Source of the DNA: Caballeronia sp. dw_19
GTDB taxonomy: Bacteria > Pseudomonadota > Gammaproteobacteria > Burkholderiales > Burkholderiaceae
Length of the DNA: 64,000 nucleotides
Reading direction: 5' to 3'
Assembly (NCBI RefSeq): GCF_018449515.1
Contig: NZ_JAAVUQ010000023.1
Coordinates: 62,001 to 126,000 of the forward strand
In this document: in pieces, positions 7,275 to 15,536 of the stretch
Numbering within the stretch: position 1 is the stretch's first letter
Layout: each line of letters begins with the position of its first letter
The notes under the pieces: model-generated
What the model saw: only the letters and a program-made list of their open reading frames with translations
Databases searched by the model: none
What the model was told of the DNA's origin: nothing
Translations under genes and position numbers: made by a program

Positions 7275-7333
7275 GCAGCTTTATGCTACAGAACTAGGCA
7301 GGGCACTCCAAAACAAGTATCCCTATCGTGCAA

Positions 7334-7855
7334 TCACTTTAACAAACTAAATCGCCGCATAGCTTCCGATGGTTCCCAGAAGTCGTGCGGGAACTCAGGC
7401 GATTGAGGCAAACCGACCGTCGTCGCCAACTCCGCGAGCTCAATTGAATATTCGCCGTGAACATGCCACTTCATAGATGCGGGAAAGAGAAGATAAGCAT
7501 TAGTAGTCGACAGCGCAAACACGGGACCCGCATCTTTACTGGGCGCTTCATGGAGTGCCTCAATATACTCCCTCGCTGTCATGCTGATATCCAATTGAAT
7601 CAAGGGAAATACACCGAATTTTTTCTCAAATTCGGTACTTTCTCCTTGCTCTATATCATAAAAATAGACGGTCTCGTCCTCGCTAAGTCGACTGAGTTCA
7701 ACGATATACGGCCAGAATCCCTTCACCAGAAACTCACTCCATTCGAAATAATGAAGTGATGCTTGTGAATTTTTTCTATCGACCTGCCAATGCTTTAGCG
7801 AACTCGCTTGAGTCGATATTCGTTCGTACATGGCGGCATCATCTATATAAGTCAT
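7334..7855 (-). CDS. Putative immunity protein for orphan Rhs tip 2
   Basis: A 173-residue protein six bases downstream of orphan tip 2. Not recognised. It is acidic and aromatic-rich (WQVDRKNSQASLHYFEW, KGFWPYIVELSRL), without signal peptide or membrane segment. Base composition is clearly lower in GC than the housekeeping genes, as is usual for transferred toxin-immunity cassettes. Position is the only evidence for immunity function. It ends before a symE remnant, mirroring the layout symE - terminator - immunity - tip seen twice more nearby. Confidence 0.6.
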   Translation of the reverse strand: MTYIDDAAMYERISTQASSLKHWQVDRKNSQASLHYFEWSEFLVKGFWPYIVELSRLSEDETVYFYDIEQGESTEFEKKFGVFPLIQLDISMTAREYIEALHEAPSKDAGPVFALSTTNAYLLFPASMKWHVHGEYSIELAELATTVGLPQSPEFPHDFWEPSEAMRRFSLLK

Positions 7856-7861
7856 AGGTAG

Positions 7862-8479
7862 TCACTTCAAGCGAATTTTGCTAACTAAGTCCCCGCCCAC
7901 CAAAAAGTCGGCAGAAGGTCCTCCTGTGGACGTGGCTTCATTCCGCACCGTGTACTGCACGTCCCCCTTTGTATATAACGTAACATCCTTTGCACCGCCC
8001 TTCGAGCTCGCGGAGAATCCATTGCTCAACAGATTACTTTCAAACTGAGCACGGGTGAGGTCGACTGACGCATTTGGAGTGCTACGCCCGATGGTAACGT
8101 CTACCCGGCCAGTCGATGCACCCGCTGCCTCCGGACCTCCCGCCACGCCGATCGCGTTGTAAATAGCTTGCGCTATTCTCAATGCCGGGACTAAAGCAGC
8201 CTCCGGATATACAGGCGTAATTGCATTGCTCTTGCCAGCGCCCTGCCCGAACGGATCGAGCTTCGTACAAGCAGCCAATCCGTCCGGATCACTAAAGTTC
8301 ACCGGATTGTTGCCTACATACGCATACCAGTTCAGGTCATCCTTGTACCCCACCGGATCCGTCTGCAGAAACCTCCCCAACGCAGGCGAATACATCCGGG
8401 CCTTGTAATAGTACAGCCCCAAATCTGTTTGCCTTGACGCACACTCCCCTCGCACGGACAGCAATCCCTTACCTAGCAA
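7862..8479 (-). CDS. Orphan Rhs C-terminal toxin cassette 2 (5'-truncated)
   Basis: About 205 residues: some 19 unrelated N-terminal residues, the end of the Rhs core (LYYYKARMYSPALGRFLQ, NPVNFSDPDGL), then a tip of about 135 residues with GRVDVTIGRSTPNASVDL and a C-terminus KGDVQYTVRNEATSTGG, ADFLVGGDLVSKIRLK. I do not recognise the tip family; the small basic C-terminal domain is typical of polymorphic toxins. Rhs homology ends abruptly at 8422. The cassette is silent unless recombined onto a full rhs gene through the 82-bp block at 8341-8422. Confidence 0.78.
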   Translation of the reverse strand: MLGKGLLSVRGECASRQTDLGLYYYKARMYSPALGRFLQTDPVGYKDDLNWYAYVGNNPVNFSDPDGLAACTKLDPFGQGAGKSNAITPVYPEAALVPALRIAQAIYNAIGVAGGPEAAGASTGRVDVTIGRSTPNASVDLTRAQFESNLLSNGFSASSKGGAKDVTLYTKGDVQYTVRNEATSTGGPSADFLVGGDLVSKIRLK

Positions 8480-8573
8480 GGTTTCCCGCCTATCACGTCC
8501 CGTTAGAAGGGGAATTTTTCCAGACGCGAGTTTCCATTACTTCGCATCTCGAAACAAGTTCAACATTCGGATC

Positions 8574-8614
8574 GTTACGCGGTAACGCAGACGTCGCCAG
8601 CGTTACCGCGTAAC
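8574..8614. promoter_or_regulatory. Two GTTAC-N3-GTAAC palindromes after the RHH gene
   Basis: GTTAC GCG GTAAC at 8574-8586 and GTTAC CGC GTAAC at 8602-8614, with 28 bases between their starts. They lie between the truncated Rhs core and the 3' end of the RHH gene, in an otherwise empty stretch of about 190 bases. Confidence 0.65.
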
Positions 8615-8617
8615 GCT

Positions 8618-8884
8618 TCAGATATCCAATCTGAGCCGTCCATCGTAATAGTCGGCCTGGCCGCCGCTCGATTTGCCCGCCCGAGCAAGCGCCACCTCTT
8701 CGGCCTGCGTCAGCAGCCGTTCCAGCATCGCCCGCTGCGTGAGCCCGTAACAAGCCGCCACACGCTCAAGCGCGCGCTTCGCGTGCAGGTCGATCACCAG
8801 GCTTAGCCGCTCGCCTTGGCCGTTCTCGTCTTTCAGATGCCGCTCTCTAAACGCCGCTTGCCGCTGCGCACTGCTCATTGCCAT
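8618..8884 (-). CDS. Ribbon-helix-helix DNA-binding protein
   Basis: About 88 residues from the ATG at 8884; an open frame upstream runs into repeat DNA and has no support. The sequence has a basic N-terminus (SSAQRQAAFRERHLKD), a short strand RLSLVIDL, helix HAKRALERVAACYG and helix TQRAMLERLLTQAEEVAL, the ribbon-helix-helix plan of CopG/RepB-like plasmid regulators. GTTAC-N3-GTAAC palindromes lie 20 bases upstream of the start and just past the stop, so it probably binds them and controls itself. It adjoins the non-coding end of element copy B and is likely part of the element; the matching place in copy A lies outside the window. Confidence 0.72.
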   Translation of the reverse strand: MAMSSAQRQAAFRERHLKDENGQGERLSLVIDLHAKRALERVAACYGLTQRAMLERLLTQAEEVALARAGKSSGGQADYYDGRLRLDI

Positions 8885-8903
8885 CACTGCTCCTGTGTTG
8901 TCC

Positions 8904-8990
8904 GTTACCCAGTAACGATATCGGTTCGTGCGTCCCCACGTAACTAGCCAAACGGCTAACGTGAGGGCTGGTTTTTCATTACGCCGTAAC
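8904..8990. promoter_or_regulatory. Two palindromes upstream of the RHH gene
   Basis: GTTAC CCA GTAAC at 8904-8916 and ATTAC GCC GTAAC at 8978-8990 (one mismatch in the left arm). The first lies 20 bases upstream of the RHH start and is well placed as its operator. A GTAAC half site occurs near 8940. With 8574-8614 and 9230-9242 this makes five sites in 670 bases. Confidence 0.6.
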
Positions 8991-9145
8991 GGGTTTTTTT
9001 CAGACTGGGTTGGGGATTCGGCCGCCGCACACCGGTACGCTGAACAACTCCCGCGACCGCTCAACGAACCCGCCAGCGCCGACCCCGTCAAGGCCGCGTA
9101 GCGCCCGCAGGGCTTGGCCTTGACGGCCATCGGTTCTCGACGCTG

Positions 9146-9189
9146 GTTCATGCGGTGCAAGACGGGTTTTAGGCTTGCACCGCATGAAC
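9146..9189. repeat. Perfect 16-bp inverted repeat with 12-nt loop (copy B)
   Basis: Identical to 147-190: arms GTTCATGCGGTGCAAG and its reverse complement, no T tract. Confidence 0.75.
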
Positions 9190-9229
9190 AACGCCGTAGC
9201 TTTTGATGCTTCGTATCGGTGGGTTTTCC

Positions 9230-9242
9230 GTTACGCAGTAAC
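9230..9242. promoter_or_regulatory. GTTAC-N3-GTAAC palindrome, copy B
   Basis: GTTAC GCA GTAAC, the rightmost of five such sites that start at 8574. Confidence 0.55.
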
Positions 9243-9500
9243 GGCTGATTGGGGAGCCCCTTGGGGGCGGACGGGGGGAGGGCTGCGAGCACGGAGCGAG
9301 AGGCCGCTTGCGGCCGAAGCCCGAGCGCAGCAGACGGCCCGGGCGGGCCGGGCTCATTCCCTTTCCTGGCCGCGACGCGGCCCCTGTTATGTCCTGCGTG
9401 AAGCGCCTTGCATGACTTGGTGTTGCGTATTCCACGCCGGCCGCCACGCGGCCCTGATCTCTTCAAGCGCGCACGCGCGTGACCCGGCCGGGGGCGCCAG

Positions 9501-9585
9501 ACATAACGCAAATTAGCGATGGGCGACGGGACAGGGCGCAACGCGCACCTACCCGGCGCCCAGCGCTAATTTCCAAGCGTTATGT
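9501..9585. other. attC-like imperfect hairpin, copy B
   Basis: Identical to 502-586: 9-bp outer arms ending in GCGTTATGT, a CCAA bulge, 9-bp inner arms, and a short GGGCG/CGCCC extension. Confidence 0.35.
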
Positions 9586-9767
9586 TCAATTGGCCGCCAG
9601 GCCAATTTACCCCCGGCCTCGTTCCCCGGCCGCAAGGCCGCTGGACCGCTTGTTACTCAGCCTTCGGGCCGACAGGCCCGCACACGATGCCTGTGCGCCT
9701 TGATTCGTTCACCTGGATACGTCGTTGACTCTTCGTTCATCCGGCATCGTTGGTGACGTTGCGTCGG

Positions 9768-10055
9768 TCATTTTTCTTGCTTTTTAATGAGGACCGTTCC
9801 GTCATATCGCACCAGCTTTCGCCGAATCCGTTTGATCTTGTCAACCTCGTAGACGACCTCCCATCCATCGGTTTGTCGAGAAGCGATCCGGTCGGGTTGG
9901 CTCCAGGCTAGTTTTATATCTTTGGCATCCATTTCTGCCTTGAGACCTGATTTCTCAAGCCACTCATTGTCGACTTGCTTTTGTTCTTCACTAAAAACGA
10001 GATACTCCTTCAAATCCTTCCCAGCCGTGTACAGCAATCCCAGCCACTCAATCAC
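9768..10055 (-). CDS. Small unknown protein of the element (copy B)
   Basis: Identical to the product of 769-1056: about 95 residues, charged and helical, with a basic C-terminus. The GTG start has AAGGAGA six bases upstream. Unknown function; downstream of the recombinase gene on the same strand. Confidence 0.55.
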   Translation of the reverse strand: MIEWLGLLYTAGKDLKEYLVFSEEQKQVDNEWLEKSGLKAEMDAKDIKLAWSQPDRIASRQTDGWEVVYEVDKIKRIRRKLVRYDGTVLIKKQEK

Positions 10056-10098
10056 TTTTAATCTCCTTGGTGCAACGATTGACCTCTGCTTGCTTTCT

Positions 10099-11280
10099 TC
10101 ATTCTGACATCGTCGTTGATTCCTCGTCATTCACTTCGTCGCCATCGTCATCGTCCGCTTCCGCCTCAATAGCAGCTAAGAGAGAAGCGGCATCCAGCCC
10201 CGCCGGGTGCGTCGCCGCATGAATCTCCCGAAGCTTGCCAATCGACACATGCGTGTAAATCTGCGTGCTCGTCAGATCCGCGTGCCCCAGCAGCATCTGG
10301 ATGAACCGCACGTCCGCGCCGTTATCCAGCATGTGCGTCGCGCACGCATGGCGCAGCGCGTGGCACGAGCCTTTATCGATTCCCGCACGGCGCATGTACC
10401 GCGTCACGATCGCGCTCAGTTGTCCCAGCGTGAACGCCGTCCCGTAGTCCGTCAGGAACAGCGTCCATTGCTCCGTATGCACCACCAGCGCCGTGCGTTC
10501 ATCGAGCAGATAACGCTCAACCCACGCGCACGCACGCTCGCCGATCGGCACGAACCGGTCACGCCGGCCTTTGCCCTGCCGGATCGCAATCGTGCGCGTA
10601 TCCAGGTCGATATCGCCCAACTGCAACTGCGCGATCTCCATCCGGCGCATCCCCGTGCTGTACAGCACCTCCAGGAGCGCGCGATCGCGCATGCCCGTCA
10701 CCGACTCCAGATCCGGCTGCCCCATCAGCGCCTCGACCTGCGCCACCGACAGCACCACCTTGGGCAACGCGTGAGGCTTTCTCGGCAGCACCAGTTCCGA
10801 GCCCGCGTTGTACTGCACGTATCGCTGCCGGGCGAGCCACCGGCACAGCCCCTTTACCGCCACCAGCAACGTATGCTGGGTGCGGATCGCCAACGCGTGA
10901 CCGTCCGTCTTTCGATGCAAATAAAGATGCCGCTGCCACGTCTCCAGCACCGCCCGCGTGATCTCTTCGGGCTGGCTCAAGCCCCGCGTATCGAACCACT
11001 TCACGAACTGCTCCAGCCCCCGCTGGCGTGTGCGCTGTGTCGCCGGCGTGCAGCCGGTCATCGCCAGCCAATCCACGTACAGATGCACATACGCCATCAG
11101 CGCATTCGTCGGCTTCTCCTGCGTGCGCCAACCGCCTTCGCGCTGTTTGCGCAACCGCTGTTTCACGCGCGCCGTCACATCGGTCCTTGCGTGTACGCCC
11201 CGGAGGAAGTCCCCTTGGGGGACGACGCAGGACTTACGACGCCAGATTTTTATTCTCTCTGAAGTGTGTGTCGGCGCCAT
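10099..11280 (-). CDS. XerC/D-like tyrosine recombinase (copy B)
   Basis: Identical to the copy A enzyme (393 residues) with the full catalytic set R212, K237, H307, R310, H333 and Y342. Its start overlaps the primase-helicase 3' end by 47 bases. Both copies are intact, so either could supply the recombinase for both. Confidence 0.93.
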   Translation of the reverse strand: MAPTHTSERIKIWRRKSCVVPQGDFLRGVHARTDVTARVKQRLRKQREGGWRTQEKPTNALMAYVHLYVDWLAMTGCTPATQRTRQRGLEQFVKWFDTRGLSQPEEITRAVLETWQRHLYLHRKTDGHALAIRTQHTLLVAVKGLCRWLARQRYVQYNAGSELVLPRKPHALPKVVLSVAQVEALMGQPDLESVTGMRDRALLEVLYSTGMRRMEIAQLQLGDIDLDTRTIAIRQGKGRRDRFVPIGERACAWVERYLLDERTALVVHTEQWTLFLTDYGTAFTLGQLSAIVTRYMRRAGIDKGSCHALRHACATHMLDNGADVRFIQMLLGHADLTSTQIYTHVSIGKLREIHAATHPAGLDAASLLAAIEAEADDDDGDEVNDEESTTMSE

Positions 11281-14200
11281 TCATCGACTGATCGGCGCTC
11301 AGCTTTACGCTGTCTGCCTCGGCGGCGTTTTGACCATCCCGTCCACCCGCCGACCTTGGGCCAACTGCATCCCGACCAGGGGCCGACCGCTCGGCGTTGA
11401 CCCCCGACCGCTGCGCGTCGTACTGCCATTGTTCTATGTCGATGAGCCCCGACAGGTGAGCCGCCGCGCTGCTATCGCCGTCATACACCAGTTCATATTC
11501 GAAGCCCTGACCGCGCGGCGCTCGGTGAATCAGCATGTATTCAAGCTCGGCCAGGCGCGACAGGTGCAGCTTCGCTTGCGTATCGCTCGCGCCCGTCCAC
11601 TCGCGCACCTCCCGCCGGCTGAACCGCACCGACTCGCGCGGCAACGGCTTCAGTTTTACCGCGCACACAATCTGTTCCAGCACCCGCCGCGTCACCGGCG
11701 GCAACTCGTCCAGACTTCGCCCCAAGACCTCATGCACCAGCGCATTCGCGCTCGCGATATCGCCGACCGTCACCTCGATATACGCGAGCTCCGCCCCCGC
11801 GTGCCGCACCGTTTTGACCTCCCGCTGGTGCTGGTGCAGCAGCGCGATCGTGTCGATCAGGGTTAAGTACTTTTCATGATCACGCCGCATGCGCGTCTTG
11901 TCCGACAGGAACGTCAACTGATCGGCAAACGGGTTCACCACCGCCAACGGTTTTAACAACCGCTGCGCGTTACGGTGTAACGCCAGAATCTGTTCCTTCT
12001 GCGTCTTCAGCTTCAAGCCGCCGAGCGTTCTCTTCTGCCGTTGCAGCCGGTGAATCGCCTCGGTCTGCTCGCGCCCTTCGTCCACCGTCAGGATCAGACA
12101 CCGATTCAAGAGCTCTTCATCGATCTCGATGGCGGTCGTCGTCAGCATGATCGACACCGGCCCTTCCACCCGGTATTCCTGCGTGACCAAGTTGCCCGTC
12201 TGCGCATCCTTGCCCGTGCTCGCGATCGTCAGCTCACCATCGCTTTGCAAGAGCTTGAGCGCATACGCCGCGCGGCTCGCGCCCTCCTCCTCGCAGATCG
12301 CCAGCACCTTGTGCTTCAGGTTCGTCTCGCCCATGTAGAAGAGGCTCTGCCCGGTCATCGCCGAGTACTTGATCCGCTCCTCCTCCGGCACGAACGCCAG
12401 CACCGCGTCCATTAATGAACTCTTGCCCGCCGCGCTCGAGCTCTGGATCACCACCGCCAGCGGCGCATCCAGTTTTCTGGACACAGCCGCCAGATACCCC
12501 ACGATCTTGTTCGTCTCCTCGCCCACCACCCCGCACGCCGCGAAGTCCGCCAGAATCCGCCCGAGCAAATCCGGTTCGCGCAGCAGCTCCAGCGCTGCGC
12601 GCTCGTCGGCCGCGCTCATCTGCACGCCGGTCGCGGGCGCAGCAGCCGCCCCCTGCAACATCTCCAGCTTCAGCAACATGCGCCCGAGATCGGCCTTCAC
12701 CGTCTCTTCCTTTAGCCGCAATTCAGCCGCCGCTCGCGCCACGTAATTCGCCCGCGCTTTCGCGTGATACAGATCAAACGTGTCGACGTGGAACCATTCG
12801 TGGCAACTGGCCAGCACGTTCACTTTCAAGAGGCCAGCAGCCTTCGCGTCAAACCCGCGCACCCGATACCGCACCGCGCCCAATGTGAACACGATCTCCG
12901 CGTCACTCACCACGCATTCGAGAGCAAGTGCCGGCGCGGCAGGCGCAACGCTGGCCGCAACCGTTGCGATCTCCGGCGCTTCGGCTTGTGCCACGTCAGC
13001 TTGCGTCACTTCGGCTTGCACTGCCTCGGGTTCCGGCTCTTCTTTAGCCGCTAATTTAGCCGCTAAGAGAGGAGCCGGCGCAGGCGCAGCAGCAGCCGTC
13101 GCGGCCTCATCATCGTCAACAGCAACAGCATTGCCGCGTAACGCCTGGACTTCCCGAGCGCCTGGCTTCACCGCCACTGACGCCACACTACGCACCGGCC
13201 CCTCCCCATTTCCCAGCCACTCGGCGCTGCGAATCAGCACGCCTAAACTTTTCACCGCCGGGCTCACCTTCAGCGCGTATTCGTTTGCATCCAGCCCGTG
13301 CGGGAACCGCAACCGGTAACACCCGAACCCTTCTTCCGTCAGCCGTTCGGCCAGCTTCACCGCTGCCGCATCACCCGCTTCATCCCGGTCATACGCAATC
13401 ACCACGCGCTCAAGCCCCACCTCGTGGATCAGCGCCAGATGATCCGCTGTGAACCCCTCCACGCCCCACGAGGCTGTCACGTTCCGATACCCCGCACACC
13501 AGAACGTCAGCGCATCGATCACCGATTCACACAGGATCACTTCCTTCTGACCACGCAAGCCCTCGGCGTTGAACACGCCCCGGCGTGGCCCGGCCAAGTA
13601 CAGGTGATACGCCGTCCCCGGGCGCAGGTTGTCGCCAATCTTGCGCCCGTACAAGCCCGCAACGTGTCCCGCCTCGTCACGCCAGTTGAACACGATGCTG
13701 CCGTTCAGGTGTTCATGCCCGCTCTCGCGGATCACGCCGATCTGCTGCAAGCGGCTGCGGATCGCATCGCCCGCACCGCGGTTCTTCAGCGGCAGACGAA
13801 GCCCAAGCGTCCGGTTCGCAAACCCCAATTTGAAGTGCTCCACTGCCCCCGCAATCCCGCGCTTCTCCAGATACACCAGCGCCTCGGGTGAACCCTTCAG
13901 CGTCTGGTGGTAGTAATCCACCACCTGGTCGAGCAGCGCCGCGTCATCCGCGCTCACCGATACCGGCGACTCCAGCACCCGCACCGTCGAGCGCACCGGG
14001 CCAATAGCGGCTAAAGAAGGAATCCCCTCCCGCAGCAACTCCACCGCGTGCCGAAACGAGATCCCGTTCGCCTTCATGACCCAATCCACCGGACCACCAC
14101 CGATCCCGCACCCAAAACAGTGCCACAGGTTCTTCAACGGCGTCACCACCAGCGAGGGCGTGCCGTCAGCATGAAACGGACAGCGCCCGCGCCAATCACG

Positions 14201-14299
14201 GCCCGACTTCGCCAGCTCAATCCCGTGCGCACGCACGAGCTGCTCAACCGACACCTCGGCCTTCATGCGCTCAAGCTCAGTTTCGGGAATACGGGCCAT
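11234..14299 (-). CDS. CHC2 zinc-finger primase fused to an AAA+ helicase-like domain (copy B)
   Basis: Identical to the copy A protein (1,021 residues): CHC2 finger (C40, H43, C61, C64), Toprim-like fold, Ala/Pro/Glu-rich linker, and P-loop SSSAAGKSS. No frameshift or stop separates the copies, which argues for recent duplication or continuing homogenisation. Confidence 0.9.
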   Translation of the reverse strand: MARIPETELERMKAEVSVEQLVRAHGIELAKSGRDWRGRCPFHADGTPSLVVTPLKNLWHCFGCGIGGGPVDWVMKANGISFRHAVELLREGIPSLAAIGPVRSTVRVLESPVSVSADDAALLDQVVDYYHQTLKGSPEALVYLEKRGIAGAVEHFKLGFANRTLGLRLPLKNRGAGDAIRSRLQQIGVIRESGHEHLNGSIVFNWRDEAGHVAGLYGRKIGDNLRPGTAYHLYLAGPRRGVFNAEGLRGQKEVILCESVIDALTFWCAGYRNVTASWGVEGFTADHLALIHEVGLERVVIAYDRDEAGDAAAVKLAERLTEEGFGCYRLRFPHGLDANEYALKVSPAVKSLGVLIRSAEWLGNGEGPVRSVASVAVKPGAREVQALRGNAVAVDDDEAATAAAAPAPAPLLAAKLAAKEEPEPEAVQAEVTQADVAQAEAPEIATVAASVAPAAPALALECVVSDAEIVFTLGAVRYRVRGFDAKAAGLLKVNVLASCHEWFHVDTFDLYHAKARANYVARAAAELRLKEETVKADLGRMLLKLEMLQGAAAAPATGVQMSAADERAALELLREPDLLGRILADFAACGVVGEETNKIVGYLAAVSRKLDAPLAVVIQSSSAAGKSSLMDAVLAFVPEEERIKYSAMTGQSLFYMGETNLKHKVLAICEEEGASRAAYALKLLQSDGELTIASTGKDAQTGNLVTQEYRVEGPVSIMLTTTAIEIDEELLNRCLILTVDEGREQTEAIHRLQRQKRTLGGLKLKTQKEQILALHRNAQRLLKPLAVVNPFADQLTFLSDKTRMRRDHEKYLTLIDTIALLHQHQREVKTVRHAGAELAYIEVTVGDIASANALVHEVLGRSLDELPPVTRRVLEQIVCAVKLKPLPRESVRFSRREVREWTGASDTQAKLHLSRLAELEYMLIHRAPRGQGFEYELVYDGDSSAAAHLSGLIDIEQWQYDAQRSGVNAERSAPGRDAVGPRSAGGRDGQNAAEADSVKLSADQSMNGADTHFRENKNLAS

Positions 14300-14322
14300 G
14301 AATCGTCCTTCGGCTAAAAACC

Positions 14323-14399
14323 TGTCAAGACCACTTGAGTGGATTTATAAAGTTTACTATACTGTACTTTAGTCAGGTAAGTGTATTTTCAGGGGATAG
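14323..14399. promoter_or_regulatory. Divergent promoter and operator between primase and XRE genes (copy B)
   Basis: TTGAGT (14335-14340), 17 bases, TATACT (14358-14363), with the palindrome CCACT-TG-AGTGG (14331-14342) over the -35 box; AGGGGA ribosome site at 14391-14396. Confidence 0.6.
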
Positions 14400-14403
14400 C
14401 ATC

Positions 14404-14793
14404 ATGGTCTATGCACTTTCTTGGTCGCCAGCCATGTCTTTCCCGTCCCGCTTGACCGAGCTGCGCAAGCAGCGCGGCTTTTCTCAACAAGTCATGGCCG
14501 ACGCCATCGGCGTTCATGTCAACAGTTGGAAGAAGTACGAGAGCGGCCAGGCTCTGCCGTCCTCCGAAGTCTTGAAGAAGATGGCCGTGGCCCTCCATGT
14601 CACCGCCGACTTCTTGCTCTTCGATGAACACGAGCGCGGTCCCGACAGCGATCTCACCTTGCAGTTCGAGGCCATCAATCAGTTTTCACAGGAAGAGAAG
14701 CACGTCGTGCGCGAACTACTCGAGGGCTTGATCCTCAAGTACGAAGCACGCAGATGGAATAACCGGACCCCGGAACAGAGCCCGATCCGTTAA
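14404..14793 (+). CDS. XRE-family helix-turn-helix regulator (copy B)
   Basis: Identical to the copy A regulator (129 residues, HTH near residues 11-65, acidic C-terminal helix). Having two identical repressor genes implies that both copies share one regulatory state. Confidence 0.88.
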   Translation: MVYALSWSPAMSFPSRLTELRKQRGFSQQVMADAIGVHVNSWKKYESGQALPSSEVLKKMAVALHVTADFLLFDEHERGPDSDLTLQFEAINQFSQEEKHVVRELLEGLILKYEARRWNNRTPEQSPIR

Positions 14794-14799
14794 CGAAGC

Positions 14800-14872
14800 G
14801 CGGGCCGTGAGTGCGTCAACACTCACGGCCCGCTGACCACAACCAACTCACTGAAGGAGTTGACCATGGCTA
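14800..14872 (-). ncRNA. Candidate SymR-like antisense RNA with 14-bp hairpin (copy B)
   Basis: Same arrangement as in copy A: 14-bp stem at 14800-14833 and a minus-strand TATGAT (14879-14884), 17 bases from TTCAGG (14902-14907). A transcript would cover the symE ribosome site. Inferred only. Confidence 0.35.
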
Positions 14873-15090
14873 ACGCCAATCATAAAGCAGCCGCTGGATT
14901 TCCTGAACGCTCCGTCAAGGTTCAACAGTCTCTTCGCTATCAAGCCTGGCCTTCACACCTGAACAAGCCGCCCAAGCTTTACCCATGGATCAAGCTCTCC
15001 GGGCTCTGGATCGAACACGCCGGATTCCTCCCCGGTCAGCAAGTACGCGTCACCGTCGAGCACGGCAAACTCATCATCACCGCCGCTTAA
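14866..15090 (+). CDS. symE: SymE-family toxin (copy B)
   Basis: Identical 74-residue SymE protein with PWIKLSGLWIEHAGF and VEHGKLIITAA; AAGGAG six bases upstream of the ATG. It converges on the immunity gene of the full-length rhs gene across a bidirectional terminator. It is the last gene of the repeated unit. Confidence 0.88.
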   Translation: MANANHKAAAGFPERSVKVQQSLRYQAWPSHLNKPPKLYPWIKLSGLWIEHAGFLPGQQVRVTVEHGKLIITAA

Positions 15091-15096
15091 AACAAC

Positions 15097-15120
15097 GAAG
15101 GGCCGCGTCAGCGGCCCTTC
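15097..15120. terminator. Bidirectional terminator after symE (copy B)
   Basis: Stem GAAGGGCCGC / GCGGCCCTTC with loop GTCA, then ATCTTTT. The loop and flanks differ from copy A, placing the repeat boundary exactly at the hairpin. Confidence 0.82.
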
Positions 15121-15125
15121 ATCTT

Positions 15126-15536
15126 TTACACTATCGTGCTGTCGCGCCAGCGACCCTCTTCTTCGTAAAAATGACGTAACGCGTCCGGATCGCGCTCTAA
15201 AAGGCCGTCGTAGTGCGATGGATCAGTAATCAGCCTCTCATAACCCCAGAGAGACTGCAGCCCCCCTGTGTTATGCAGACTAGCCGCGTAGAACCAATCG
15301 CCTGGTAATTTAAGATTACAAAGCTCAAATATCTCCAGTGGAAACCAATTAGGCAAATGATATTCATCTGCCAAAAGAACCTGAATTGCTCCGCACCACA
15401 ACGACATAGCGAATACTTCATATTCTTTGTCGACTACAACCGAGAATTCGGACCCGGTGGTGTAGCCAAGACGAAGATACATATCTGTCAAGTCTCGCCC
15501 ACTATTACTTTTGCAGGTTACGCGCATGATTTTCAC
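15126..15536 (-). CDS. Putative immunity protein of the full-length Rhs toxin
   Basis: A 136-residue protein directly downstream of the rhs gene. The GTG start overlaps the rhs stop (GTGA); an ATG three codons further in is an alternative. The middle has WCGAIQVLLADEYHLPNWFP and the end is acidic (ERDPDALRHFYEEEGRW). It resembles small proteins often found after Burkholderia rhs genes (conserved YEVFAMSLW, WFP and FY motifs), but I cannot name the family. No signal peptide. Overlap with the toxin gene ensures coupled translation, as expected for an immunity gene. Confidence 0.7.
   Translation of the reverse strand: MKIMRVTCKSNSGRDLTDMYLRLGYTTGSEFSVVVDKEYEVFAMSLWCGAIQVLLADEYHLPNWFPLEIFELCNLKLPGDWFYAASLHNTGGLQSLWGYERLITDPSHYDGLLERDPDALRHFYEEEGRWRDSTIV

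Larger units (their letters stand above)
8991..9767. other. Structured non-coding region of the element, copy B
   Basis: From 9000 on identical to copy A. It holds the 16-bp-arm inverted repeat (9146-9189), the GTTAC GCA GTAAC palindrome (9230-9242), the attC-like fold (9501-9585) and AATTGGCC arms (9588-9607). No gene is supported. Confidence 0.6.
9000..15096. repeat. Tandem repeat copy B (plasmid-like mobile element)
   Basis: Same sequence as 1-6097. Here the left flank is visible: the RHH gene and its palindromes, then orphan Rhs cassette 2. The right end is symE and its terminator, followed by the immunity gene of the full-length rhs gene. If the RHH gene belongs to the element, the element is about 6.5 kb (roughly 8.5-15.1 kb). 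Confidence 0.95.

Noticed and set aside
8618..9541. A 307-residue minus-strand open frame covering the RHH gene and repeat DNA.
   Set aside because: Only the last 88 residues look like a protein; the rest crosses the structured non-coding region, including the inverted repeat, and has no ribosome site.
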